A stretch of DNA of 64,000 nt, taken from Salibaculum griseiflavum. GTDB taxonomy: Bacteria; Pseudomonadota; Alphaproteobacteria; Rhodobacterales; Rhodobacteraceae. Made by a program: the position numbers and the translations under genes. Every line of letters starts with the position of its first letter. Within the stretch, counting starts at the first letter, position 1. The notes beneath the pieces were generated by a model. The model saw only the letters and a program-made list of their open reading frames with translations, had not been told where the DNA came from and made no database searches. This document shows, in pieces, positions 36,524 to 44,810 of the stretch. The stretch spans positions 32,006-96,005 of the forward strand of contig NZ_QETF01000011.1 of assembly GCF_003129565.1 (NCBI RefSeq). The letters run 5' to 3'.

Positions 36524-38430
36524 GTTTCGGCCTTCTCCAGTTCGATCAGCGGGGTTCCGGCGGCGACCTGTGCCCCAGCCTGCACGCCAATGCGGGCGAT
36601 GCAACCGTCGCGCGGGGCGCGCAGGACATGTTCCATCTTCATCGCCTCCAGCACGGCAAGGCGATCGCCCTCGGCCACTTGCTGCCCCTCGGCCACGGCC
36701 ATTTCCCGCAACAGGCCGGGCATCGGCGCCTCGATCGTGTCGCCGAGGGCCCCGGCATAGGCGGCGCGTTCCAGCAGATCGACCAGGGTGATCTCGTGGG
36801 TGACCTCGGCAAAGACCGTCACCGCGTTGCCATGACGCACGGCCGGCCAGGCGGCCTGCCCGTCGAACCGCCAGCTGTCGCCCTGCCGGATCGCGCGCAC
36901 CTGCTGGTCGGCGACGATCACGCGGGCCCTGTCCGGCCCCTCCATGATCAGGGTGCACGGCCCCGCGCTGGTCTCGATCCGGCGGTGCAACGGCGCCCAG
37001 AGCGTGAACCCCTGCCCCGGCTCGGCCAGCGTCACCACGGCCTGGGCGATCACCTGCGGGCCGGGCGCGGGGGCCTCGGTCAGGGCGTCGATGTCACGGG
37101 CGATCAAGCCGGTATCGACTTCGCCCGCCGCAAAGCCCGCGTGCAGGGCCAGCGCCTTGAGAAAGGCAAGGTTGGTGACGGTCCCCGCCACCTGTGTCCG
37201 GGACAGACCGCGCAGAAGGGCCGCAAGCGCGCTCTCGCGGTCGGCGCCATGCACCACCAGCTTGGCGATCATCGGGTCGTAATAGGGCGTGATCTCGTCG
37301 CCCGCGGCAACACCGCTATCTGCGCGGACACCGTCGGGAAAGTCCAGGTGCGCCAGCCGCCCCGTGGCGGGCAGGAAACCGGCCGGAACGTCCTCGGCAT
37401 AGAGCCGCGCCTCGAAGGCGTGACCGGACAGCGCCAGGTCTTCCTGCGCCGCGGGCAGCGGTTCACCCGCGGCGACACGCAACTGCCAGTCCACCAGGTC
37501 CACGCCCGTGACCAGTTCCGTGACAGGATGCTCCACCTGCAGGCGGGTATTCATCTCCATGAACCAGAACCCGTCCGGGCGCAGCCCGCCGGCGCCATCG
37601 ACGATGAATTCGACGGTGCCCGCCCCCTTGTAGCCGATCGCCTCGGCCGCGCGGACGGCGGCGGCGCCCATGGCAGTCCGCACAGCGTCGGTCATGCCCG
37701 GCGCGGGGGCCTCTTCGATGACCTTCTGGTGGCGGCGTTGCAGGGAACAATCGCGCTCGAACAGGTGCACCGCGCGTTCGCCGTCGCCGAAAACCTGCAC
37801 CTCGATATGGCGCGGGGTCTCGATGTATTTCTCGATCAGCATGTCCGTATTGCCAAAGGCCGCGCCCGCCTCGGCCCGGGCGCTGGCCAGCGCCTCGTCC
37901 AGCCCGGCGGCCTCGGCGACAATCCGCATCCCCTTGCCGCCACCGCCCGCCACGGCCTTGAGCATCACCGGATAGCCCACACGCGCGGCCTCGTCGCGCA
38001 GGCGGGCATCCGACTGGTCGCTGCCATGATAGCCGGGCACGGCGGGCACGCCGGCCTTCTCCATCAGCGCCTTGGCCCGGTCCTTGAGACCCATGGCCCG
38101 GATCGCCTGCGCAGACGGGCCGACAAAAACCAGCCCGGCCTGTTCCACCGCCTCGACGAAATCGGGGTTTTCCGACAGGAACCCATAGCCGGGATGGATC
38201 GCGCCGGCCCCGGTCTCCAACGCGGCGTCGATGATGCGGTCGCCGCGAAGGTAGCTGTCCGCCGGTGCGGCGCCGCCAATCCGCACCGCGGCATCGGCCA
38301 GGCGCACATGCAGCGCGTCGCGGTCGGCATCGGAATACACTGCCACGCAGCGCAGGCCGCGTGCCTTGGCCGAGCGGATGACACGGCAGGCGATCTCGCC
38401 CCGGTTGGCGATCAGAAGCGTGTCGAACAT
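36520..38430 (-). CDS. Acyl-CoA carboxylase alpha subunit (methylcrotonyl-CoA carboxylase type)
   Basis: The product has 636 residues. A biotin carboxylase domain (FDTLLIANRGEIACRVIRSA at the start, ATP-grasp with AVAGGGGKGMR and FMEMNTRLQVEHPVTE) covers about 1-450. A C-terminal biotinyl domain carries the attachment motif EAMKMEH near residue 600. Together with the beta subunit at 39414 it should carboxylate methylcrotonyl-CoA in leucine catabolism; isovaleryl-CoA dehydrogenase and HMG-CoA lyase in the same operon support this. A propionyl- or geranyl-CoA carboxylase is less likely. Confidence 0.92.
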   Translation of the reverse strand: MFDTLLIANRGEIACRVIRSAKARGLRCVAVYSDADRDALHVRLADAAVRIGGAAPADSYLRGDRIIDAALETGAGAIHPGYGFLSENPDFVEAVEQAGLVFVGPSAQAIRAMGLKDRAKALMEKAGVPAVPGYHGSDQSDARLRDEAARVGYPVMLKAVAGGGGKGMRIVAEAAGLDEALASARAEAGAAFGNTDMLIEKYIETPRHIEVQVFGDGERAVHLFERDCSLQRRHQKVIEEAPAPGMTDAVRTAMGAAAVRAAEAIGYKGAGTVEFIVDGAGGLRPDGFWFMEMNTRLQVEHPVTELVTGVDLVDWQLRVAAGEPLPAAQEDLALSGHAFEARLYAEDVPAGFLPATGRLAHLDFPDGVRADSGVAAGDEITPYYDPMIAKLVVHGADRESALAALLRGLSRTQVAGTVTNLAFLKALALHAGFAAGEVDTGLIARDIDALTEAPAPGPQVIAQAVVTLAEPGQGFTLWAPLHRRIETSAGPCTLIMEGPDRARVIVADQQVRAIRQGDSWRFDGQAAWPAVRHGNAVTVFAEVTHEITLVDLLERAAYAGALGDTIEAPMPGLLREMAVAEGQQVAEGDRLAVLEAMKMEHVLRAPRDGCIARIGVQAGAQVAAGTPLIELEKAET

Positions 38431-38434
38431 GGCG

Positions 38435-38908
38435 CTAGTCTCCGTCCTTGTTCCCGTCCAGCACCGAGTATTTCCGGTATCGGTGACGGTAGATGAAATT
38501 CGGCCGGTCGCCCTCGACCAGGTAGAAGATGATGCCGACCGATACGATCCCGTCGAACAGCAAAAGCAGACCGGGATCGGCCCCCACGTTGCGCACGAAG
38601 GCATAGAGGTTGAACCCCGCCATCACCAAGGTCACCACCACGGCCCAAGGCATCCGTGCCCAAAGCCCCAGCCCGGCCAGCACGGGCAGCAGGCCACCCA
38701 GAAGGATCACGCCGGGCGCATAACCCGCCCCCCAGAAGACCCAGAGTTTGAACAGGCCGATCACGACCAGGTAGCCGGCGATCACCCGCAGGGCGAAGGT
38801 CAACTGACCCTTGGGATGCGCGCGCGCCACCTCAGGCTCCACGTGAACCCAGGGGATGCCGGAATAGGCGCCGGGCGTTTGATCTTCGGGCTTGTTGTCG
38901 TCGCTCAT
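38435..38908 (-). CDS. Unknown four-helix membrane protein in the leucine operon
   Basis: The product has 157 residues. A soluble N-terminus of about 40 residues (PGAYSGIPWVHVEPEVA) is followed by about four membrane helices (LRVIAGYLVVIGLF, VILLGGLLPVLAGLGL, WAVVVTLVMAGFNLYAF, LLLLFDGIVSVGIIFYL) and a basic C-terminus (YRHRYRKYS). I do not recognise the family. It overlaps the nuclease-like gene by four bases (ATGA) and ends 4 bp before the carboxylase alpha gene, so it is co-translated with the leucine enzymes. Confidence 0.7.
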   Translation of the reverse strand: MSDDNKPEDQTPGAYSGIPWVHVEPEVARAHPKGQLTFALRVIAGYLVVIGLFKLWVFWGAGYAPGVILLGGLLPVLAGLGLWARMPWAVVVTLVMAGFNLYAFVRNVGADPGLLLLFDGIVSVGIIFYLVEGDRPNFIYRHRYRKYSVLDGNKDGD

Positions 38909-39414
38909 GCGGCGGCTCCTTTCAGCTGGTCGCACCAGGATATGTCGCCGGTCAGGTAGGGCCGGGCCAATCCCGCGTCGAGAAGGTGGTCCGAGACCGG
39001 GGCACCCTCCACCAGCACACGGCCCAGCGCCCTTTCATAACGGTCGGTTTCGCCCGACAGTGCCAGTCCGATCCGGCCCGCGCGATAAAGCTGCCAACGC
39101 AGAAACAGGCTGGCCCGCACCGCCAGAAGCCGTTCCTGCCAGCAATCGCCGCGCAATTCAGGGGTGTCGATCCCCGCAAGACGCAAGCGGGTTTGTGGCG
39201 CCTCGGTGCAGGCCATGACCAGCGTGTCGCCGTCGATGACCCGCACCACCCGGCAGTCTCCTTCGGCTTTCATCCAGCCGTTGACGTAATCCGCCACCAC
39301 CGGTGCCGCGATGACCACGAAAACCGCGGCCGCGATACGACCCACCGGCCGCCGGCCCCGCCCCGGACCGCGATAGCCGCGCATGCGCGGCATCAGGTTG
39401 CGGCGCAGGACCAT
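38905..39414 (-). CDS. Membrane-anchored thermonuclease (SNase-like) domain protein
   Basis: The product has 169 residues. A basic N-terminus and one membrane anchor (GRIAAAVFVVIAAPVVADYV, about 26-45) precede an SNase-like domain: VVRVIDGDTLVMAC, RLRLAGIDTPELRG, and YERALGRVLVEG with the catalytic-type Arg/Asp/Glu positions. Nuclease activity on DNA or RNA outside the cell membrane is possible. The start at 39414 uses the TAATG overlap with the carboxylase beta stop; ATGs 7 and 10 codons later are also possible. It is an odd gene to find between two carboxylase subunit genes. Confidence 0.8.
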   Translation of the reverse strand: MVLRRNLMPRMRGYRGPGRGRRPVGRIAAAVFVVIAAPVVADYVNGWMKAEGDCRVVRVIDGDTLVMACTEAPQTRLRLAGIDTPELRGDCWQERLLAVRASLFLRWQLYRAGRIGLALSGETDRYERALGRVLVEGAPVSDHLLDAGLARPYLTGDISWCDQLKGAAA

Positions 39415-40979
39415 TACATGCGGAACACGCCGAAGCGCGTCTCCTCGATGGGGGCATTCAGCGCAGCGCGCAGCGACAGCGCCAGCACCTTGCGGCTGTG
39501 GCGGGGGTCGATCACGCCATCGTCCCAGAGCCGGGCACTGGCATAAAGCGGATGCGACTGTTCCTCGAACATGTCGATGGTGGGTTGCTTGAAGGCGGCC
39601 TCTTCCTCGGCGGACCATTCCCCGCCCGCCCGCTCGATCGCGTCGCGCTTGACCGTGGCCAGCACGCCCGCCGCCTGTTCTCCGCCCATGACCGCCGTGC
39701 GCGAGGTTGGCCATGTCCAGATGAAATTCGGACTGTAAGCCCTTCCTGCCATGCCATAATTTCCGGCTCCGAAAGAGCCGCCGACAATCATCGTGATCTT
39801 GGGCACGGCGGTCGTCGCCACGGCCGTGACCATCTTGGCGCCATGCCGGGCGATACCTTCGTTTTCGTATTTGCGACCCACCATGAATCCGGTGATGTTT
39901 TGCAGGAAAATCAGCGGTATCTTGCGCTGGCTGCACAATTCGACGAAATGCGCGCCCTTCTGGGCCGCCTCTGAAAACAGGACGCCGTTATTGGCGACGA
40001 TGCCGCAGTCCATGCCCTCGATCCGCGCGAAGCCACAGACCAGCGTTTCGCCAAAGCGCGCCTTGAACTCGTCAAAGCCGGTGGTGAAATCGGGGCCGTC
40101 GATGATGCGGGAAATGACCTCGCGGATGTCGTAGGGCGTGCGCAGGTCGGCAGGGATCACGTCGAACAGGTCGTCGATGGGCCGGGCCGGGTCCGGGCCG
40201 GCGGTGTCGGGCGCGTCGCCGCCCGCCGCGCCAAGATTGCGCACCGCTCGGCGCACCAGCGCCAGCGCATGGGCATCATCCTCGGCCAGGTAATCGACCA
40301 CGCCCGAGAGCCGCGTGTGCACGTCGCCGCCGCCGAGGTCTTCGGCCGTCACCTCCTCGCCCGTCGCGGCCTTGACGAGCGGCGGGCCGGCGAGGAAGAT
40401 CGTCCCCTGTTCGCGCACGATGATGGAGACATCGGCCATGGCCGGCACATAGGCGCCCCCGGCGGTGCAACTGCCCATGACGGCGGCGATCTGGGGGATG
40501 CCGGCCGCGCTCATCTGCGCCTGGTTGTAGAAGATGCGCCCGAAATGGTCGCGGTCGGGAAAGACCTCGTCCTGGTTGGGCAGGTTGGCGCCGCCGCTAT
40601 CGACCAGATAGACACACGGCAGATGGCATTGCGCGGCAATCTCCTGGGCGCGCAGGTGCTTCTTGACGGTCATCGGGTAGTAGGTGCCGCCCTTCACCGT
40701 CGCGTCATTGGCGACAACCATGACCTGCCGCCCCTCGACCCGGCCGATCCCCGCGATCACCCCGGCGCAGGGCGCGGCCCCGTCATACATGCCATGAGCC
40801 GCCGTCGCGCCGATTTCGAGGAAGTCCGAACCGGGGTCCAACAAATTTGCAACCCGCTCGCGCGGAGGCATCTTGCCGCGTGCGACATGGCGTGCGCGGG
40901 CCGCCTCGCCGCCGCCCTCGGCGGCCTGTGTCGCCGCCTCGGCCACCCGGGCCAGTGCCGCTTCGTGGTCTTGTCTCAT
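39414..40979 (-). CDS. Acyl-CoA carboxylase beta subunit (methylcrotonyl-CoA carboxylase type)
   Basis: The product has 521 residues with the carboxyltransferase fold in two halves. It contains the [25 protein letters not shown] segment (about 87-112), the oxyanion [15 protein letters not shown] and [15 protein letters not shown]. The C-terminal half shows [23 protein letters not shown] and [11 protein letters not shown]. This matches MCC beta closely. The start at 40979 overlaps the LprI-like gene (ATGA). It moves carboxylate from biotin to methylcrotonyl-CoA. Confidence 0.94.
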   Translation of the reverse strand: MRQDHEAALARVAEAATQAAEGGGEAARARHVARGKMPPRERVANLLDPGSDFLEIGATAAHGMYDGAAPCAGVIAGIGRVEGRQVMVVANDATVKGGTYYPMTVKKHLRAQEIAAQCHLPCVYLVDSGGANLPNQDEVFPDRDHFGRIFYNQAQMSAAGIPQIAAVMGSCTAGGAYVPAMADVSIIVREQGTIFLAGPPLVKAATGEEVTAEDLGGGDVHTRLSGVVDYLAEDDAHALALVRRAVRNLGAAGGDAPDTAGPDPARPIDDLFDVIPADLRTPYDIREVISRIIDGPDFTTGFDEFKARFGETLVCGFARIEGMDCGIVANNGVLFSEAAQKGAHFVELCSQRKIPLIFLQNITGFMVGRKYENEGIARHGAKMVTAVATTAVPKITMIVGGSFGAGNYGMAGRAYSPNFIWTWPTSRTAVMGGEQAAGVLATVKRDAIERAGGEWSAEEEAAFKQPTIDMFEEQSHPLYASARLWDDGVIDPRHSRKVLALSLRAALNAPIEETRFGVFRM

Positions 40980-41491
40980 CGCATGTCGTCCCAAAGGAAT
41001 TTGAGGTGAATGGTCCGCTGCGCGGTCATGTCCAGATGGCAGGACGCGCCGGCGATCTGTCGCATGGTCCCCGCCCCCCATTGCGCATGGGCAAATCCGC
41101 ATTCGGCATCACGGAACGCGATCCAGGCGCGTTGCGCCTTGCGCAGGGCATCGGCCATGACGGCATGTTCGGGAAAGTGCTCGGCTTCGGCCACATCGGC
41201 AGCCTGCGCCGCCGCCATCGCCGCCCGGTATTCGCGATTCAACAGGTCATCCCAGGCGTCGTGCTCCGCCAGGGTGCAGAACATCATGCCCAGGGTGGTC
41301 TGGCCATCCGCTTCCGCCGTCATGCAGCCTTCGGCGAAACGGCCGATACAGGCTTGCGCTGCCTGTGTATCGGCGGCGGCGTCGAGGCATGCCGGCACAC
41401 CCTCCATATGATGCGCCAGCCCGGCAACCTGCGGCTGCGGCCCGGCCCAGGCAACAGGGCCCAGCAGGACAAGGATCAGCGCCAGTCTCAT
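40976..41491 (-). CDS. Exported LprI-like (DUF1311) protein
   Basis: The product has 171 residues with a signal peptide ([16 protein letters not shown], cleavage after AWA). Two LprI-type segments follow, with Cys in [23 protein letters not shown], the [14 protein letters not shown] helix, then [12 protein letters not shown] and [15 protein letters not shown]. Some family members inhibit host lysozyme; most are untested. It should be periplasmic. It overlaps both neighbours by four bases in the leucine operon, an unexplained association. Confidence 0.8.
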   Translation of the reverse strand: MRLALILVLLGPVAWAGPQPQVAGLAHHMEGVPACLDAAADTQAAQACIGRFAEGCMTAEADGQTTLGMMFCTLAEHDAWDDLLNREYRAAMAAAQAADVAEAEHFPEHAVMADALRKAQRAWIAFRDAECGFAHAQWGAGTMRQIAGASCHLDMTAQRTIHLKFLWDDMR

Positions 41492-41886
41492 TCGCTGAGA
41501 TCCCGTTTCAGCAGCTCCAGCTCGCGGTCGAGGAAATACGAGATGATCGAGCGGATGATGACCAGCAAGAGCAGGAAGACGAGGTCGGTGAAGGCCAGGC
41601 TGAGCGCAGTGTGGATCACATCTGTCACGATGAACAGTTCCAGTCCGGCCAGAATGTAGCGACCCAGCTCGATACGCTGACGATTGGTCCGGCGCACGCG
41701 CTCGGCTTTGCTGTGGGTGATCTCGGCACGGGTCACACCGATCATGAAACGGACCGCCCCGACCACCAGCAGGAGGCAGGCAAAGATGTCGATAAAGGCC
41801 GCCGCCCATTCCAAGCTATCGACAAGCCAGGGCAGTCGGCCATGCAGAATGCCGCCCTCCTGTTCGACGTCGATCAGCGATCCCAT
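41488..41886 (-). CDS. DUF1622 membrane protein
   Basis: The product has 132 residues and three membrane helices (about 22-48, 77-97, 100-116). The family core RFMIGVTRAE...RRTNRQRIELGRYILAGLELFIVTDVIHTALS and the C-terminal LVIIRSIISYFLDRELELLKRD match DUF1622. No function is known to me. It starts 2 bp after the isovaleryl-CoA dehydrogenase stop and overlaps the LprI-like gene. Confidence 0.84.
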   Translation of the reverse strand: MGSLIDVEQEGGILHGRLPWLVDSLEWAAAFIDIFACLLLVVGAVRFMIGVTRAEITHSKAERVRRTNRQRIELGRYILAGLELFIVTDVIHTALSLAFTDLVFLLLLVIIRSIISYFLDRELELLKRDLSE

Positions 41887-41888
41887 GG

Positions 41889-43052
41889 TCAGCCCATCGC
41901 CCCCATCAGTTCGCGCCCGATCAGCATGCGGCGAATCTCGCTGGTGCCGGCGCCGATCTCCATCAGCTTGGCATCGCGGAACAGCCGGCTGACCACGCTG
42001 TCATTCATGAACCCCGCGCCCCCCATGGCCTGCACCGCCTGATGCGCCTGCACCATCGCCTGTTCGGAGGCATAGAGACAGCACCCCGCCGCGTCCTGAC
42101 GGGTGATCCGCCCCGCGTCGCAGGCCTTGGCGGCCTCGTAGACATAGGCCCGGGCTGAGTTCAGCGCGACATACATGTCGGCGATCTTGCCCTGCATCAG
42201 CTGGAAATTCCCGATGGGTTCGCCGAACTGTTTGCGCTCGGCCAGATACGGCATGATCTCGTCCAGGCAGGCGGCCATGATGCCGGTGCCGATCCCGGCC
42301 AGCACCACGCGTTCGTAGTCGAGGCCCGACATGAGTACGCGGACGCCTTTGCCCTCTTCGCCGAGCACGTTCTCGAAGGGAACTTCCACGTCCTCGAAGA
42401 CGAGTTCGGCGGTATTGGACCCGCGCATGCCCAGCTTGTCGAAATGGGGGCTGGTGGAGAACCCCTTCATGGTCTTTTCAACAAGGAAGGCTGTGATGCC
42501 CTTGGCCCCGGCCTCGGGATCGGTCTTGGCATAGACGACCAGAGTATCGGCATCGGGGCCGTTGGTGATCCAGTACTTGTTGCCGTTCAGCCGGTAGTGA
42601 TCGTTGCGCTTTTCAGCCTTGAGCGACATCGACACCACGTCGGATCCCGCCCCGGCCTCGGACATGGCCAGCGCGCCGACATGATCCCCCGAAATCAGGC
42701 CCGGCAGGTATTTGCGTTTCTGGTCCTCGGTGCCGTTCAGCTTGATCTGGTTGACGCAGAGGTTCGAATGGGCGCCGTAGGACAGCGACACGCTGGCGCT
42801 GGCGCGGGCGATCTCCTCGATCGCGACCACATGGGCCAGGTAGCTCATCCCGGCCCCGCCATAGTCCTCGGGGGTCGTGATGCCCAGCAGGCCCAGCTCG
42901 CCCATCTCGGTCCAGAGCGCGGGGGGAAAAGCGTTGCTTTGGTCGATCTCGGCGGCCATGGGCTTGACGCGGTCCTGCGCCCAGCGATGCACCATGTCGC
43001 GCAGCGCGTTCACGTCCTCGCCAAGATCGAATTCCAGTGATGCGGTGAACAT
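41889..43052 (-). CDS. Isovaleryl-CoA dehydrogenase
   Basis: The product has 387 residues of the acyl-CoA dehydrogenase fold. The FAD-binding [13 protein letters not shown] (about 129-141) and [17 protein letters not shown] precede the C-terminal helical domain. Glu in the [23 protein letters not shown] segment is at the position typical of isovaleryl/long-chain enzymes. It oxidises isovaleryl-CoA to 3-methylcrotonyl-CoA and passes electrons to ETF. It heads the leucine operon, directly behind a promoter with an operator palindrome. Confidence 0.93.
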   Translation of the reverse strand: MFTASLEFDLGEDVNALRDMVHRWAQDRVKPMAAEIDQSNAFPPALWTEMGELGLLGITTPEDYGGAGMSYLAHVVAIEEIARASASVSLSYGAHSNLCVNQIKLNGTEDQKRKYLPGLISGDHVGALAMSEAGAGSDVVSMSLKAEKRNDHYRLNGNKYWITNGPDADTLVVYAKTDPEAGAKGITAFLVEKTMKGFSTSPHFDKLGMRGSNTAELVFEDVEVPFENVLGEEGKGVRVLMSGLDYERVVLAGIGTGIMAACLDEIMPYLAERKQFGEPIGNFQLMQGKIADMYVALNSARAYVYEAAKACDAGRITRQDAAGCCLYASEQAMVQAHQAVQAMGGAGFMNDSVVSRLFRDAKLMEIGAGTSEIRRMLIGRELMGAMG

Positions 43053-43067
43053 CGGGCGGCCTCATTT

Positions 43068-43085
43068 ATTGAACACTTGTTCAAT
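43068..43085. promoter_or_regulatory. Operator palindrome of the leucine operon
   Basis: Perfect 18-bp inverted repeat ATTGAACA-CT-TGTTCAAT located 15 bp upstream of the ivd ATG. It abuts and partly overlaps the -10 box. The form fits a TetR-type repressor; no such regulator gene is in the window. Confidence 0.7.
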
Positions 43086-43113
43086 TCTATGCCGCCGCAG
43101 ACGATTCCGTCAA
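43084..43113 (-). promoter_or_regulatory. Leucine operon promoter
   Basis: On the minus strand, -35 TTGACG (43113-43108) and -10 TAGAAT (43089-43084) with an 18-bp spacer. Both boxes are 5 of 6 to the sigma-70 consensus. The operator follows immediately. Confidence 0.65.
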
Positions 43114-43514
43114 TCACCTATCTCGATCCCGAAATCCGACAGGTCCAGGCGCCGCGCATTGGCGCGCTCTTGCGGGGTCAACGGGAAGCGGGCCAGCATC
43201 TCTCGGTAGTGATGGTGCAGCCGCGCGCCCCAGTCACGTCGCAGGTGCGCCATCAGGCGTTCATGGGCCTCGATCCAGGTCTGGCGGCTGTAGTCGTCGT
43301 CGATGGTCGGGCGCGGGTCCGGCCGGGCCGGTGCGTGAACCTGCCGCGTCGCCGCTTCCATGTCCTGCACAAGTTTGCGGGTGATGTCGGACAGGGTGTG
43401 AAACAGCCAGTCGTCCGGGTCGCCCAGCGGGGCGGGAATCTCTGCCTCCAGGTCGGGCCGGCCCAAGTGTGCAAGCGCGGCACGCAACGCCGTCCTGACC
43501 TCGGCCTCGTTCAC
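43110..43514 (-). CDS. Hypothetical helical protein downstream of the aminotransferase
   Basis: The product has 134 residues and no recognised family. Sequence appearance is mostly alpha-helical and charged: EVRTALRAALAHLG, DDWLFHTLSDITRKLVQDME, then a His/Arg-rich WIEAHERLMAHLRRDWGARLHHHY and a C-terminal LTPQERANARRLDL. No signal peptide or membrane helix is seen. The GTG start overlaps the aminotransferase stop (GTGA), so it is the second gene of that pair. Its last bases contain the -35 box of the leucine operon. Confidence 0.65.
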   Translation of the reverse strand: MNEAEVRTALRAALAHLGRPDLEAEIPAPLGDPDDWLFHTLSDITRKLVQDMEAATRQVHAPARPDPRPTIDDDYSRQTWIEAHERLMAHLRRDWGARLHHHYREMLARFPLTPQERANARRLDLSDFGIEIGD

Positions 43515-44716
43515 TGGGCGGCGACCCCGGCCTGCCAGACCGCCCCCACCTCGGCCCGAATGATCCGCGCGATCTGGGCGCAATCGTCGGTCGAGAAGGT
43601 CAGCGGCAGGCGCATGTCGACGATACCCCGCAAGACCCGGTCACTGGCAGGCATCGGGTCGGACGGCGCATATCGCCAACTGTCATAGCGGCTGGTGAAG
43701 CCATGCGGTTCATCGGCCCCGAACCACTTGAGCTCGACCCCGCGGCGGGCGCAGCGCGCCAGCACCTCTTCGATCGCCGGTCCGGACCAGTCCAGCAAAA
43801 GGAACTGGTAAGAGGACGCGACGAACTGCTCGGCGTGGGGGCGGTCGATCCGGGTCAGGCCGGGCGTGTCGGCCAGACCGTCCTCCATCGCCGCATAGAG
43901 CGCGTTCCAGCGGGCGCATTGCCGGTCGAGGTCGGCCAGTTGCGGCCGCAGGATGGCGGCACGCAGGTTGTCCATTCGGCCGGAGACGTTCGGGGTCTCA
44001 TACTTGATCCGTGCAAAAGTCTCGGGCGGCGGCGCGGCGCGGTGCCGGTCGAACAGCATGTAGGACCCCGACAGCATGATCGCGCGGGCCATCGCCTCGG
44101 CGTCGTCCGAGATCAGCAAGCCACCCTCGCCGGAGTTCATGTGCTTGTAGGTCTGGGTGGAATAACACCCGAATTTGCCCCACCGGCCCGAGGGCGTGCC
44201 GTTCCACGCTGCGCCCATCGTATGGGCGCAATCCTCGATCAGGGTCAGGCCGTGGGCCGCACATAGGGCGGTCAACGCCTCCATGTCGCAGACATGGCCC
44301 CGCATATGGGACAGCATCAGCACATCCGCCTGCCCGGCCTTGGCCGCAAGATCATCGAGGTCGATCACCAGCCCCTCGGTCACGCCGACAAAGACCGGCA
44401 CCGCGCCGACGCTGGCGATGGCACCGGGCACGGGGGCCAGCGTAAAGGCATTGGTCAGAACCTTGTCACCGGGGCCGACCCCGCATGCGCGCAGGGCTGT
44501 GGCAAGTGCATAGCCGCCCGAGGCCACGGCAAGGCAATAGGCCGCCCCGACCGATGCGGCGAATTCCTCTTCCAGCAACGCGGTTTCGGCCACTTCGCCC
44601 TCGGCCACGTTGTAGCGGTGCAATCGCCCGTGACGAAGCACGGCCAGTGCCGCCTCGATCCCGGCCTCGGGGATCGGCTCCTGCTGGGTGAAACTGCCTT
44701 TGAAGACCTCTTCCAT
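43511..44716 (-). CDS. DegT/DnrJ/EryC1/StrS-type aminotransferase
   Basis: The product has 401 residues of the PLP-dependent sugar-aminotransferase fold. The likely PLP Lys191 lies in TQTYKHMNSGEGGLL. Upstream are the cofactor-binding CLAVASGGYALATALRACG (about 61-79), LIEDCAHTMGA and the loop YSTQ. The family transaminates keto-sugars for polysaccharides or antibiotics, or some non-sugar substrates. No nucleotide-sugar genes are adjacent, so the substrate is unknown. It is divergent from the MmgE/PrpD gene. Confidence 0.88.
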   Translation of the reverse strand: MEEVFKGSFTQQEPIPEAGIEAALAVLRHGRLHRYNVAEGEVAETALLEEEFAASVGAAYCLAVASGGYALATALRACGVGPGDKVLTNAFTLAPVPGAIASVGAVPVFVGVTEGLVIDLDDLAAKAGQADVLMLSHMRGHVCDMEALTALCAAHGLTLIEDCAHTMGAAWNGTPSGRWGKFGCYSTQTYKHMNSGEGGLLISDDAEAMARAIMLSGSYMLFDRHRAAPPPETFARIKYETPNVSGRMDNLRAAILRPQLADLDRQCARWNALYAAMEDGLADTPGLTRIDRPHAEQFVASSYQFLLLDWSGPAIEEVLARCARRGVELKWFGADEPHGFTSRYDSWRYAPSDPMPASDRVLRGIVDMRLPLTFSTDDCAQIARIIRAEVGAVWQAGVAAQ

Positions 44717-44810
44717 CCGCCTGTTTTGCGGGGTCCTGCCGCGCCCGTCAATGGGGCGACATGTCGGTTTCAGGACAGAATCGCGGCACGACTGAGATCA
44801 GCCTCGCCCC

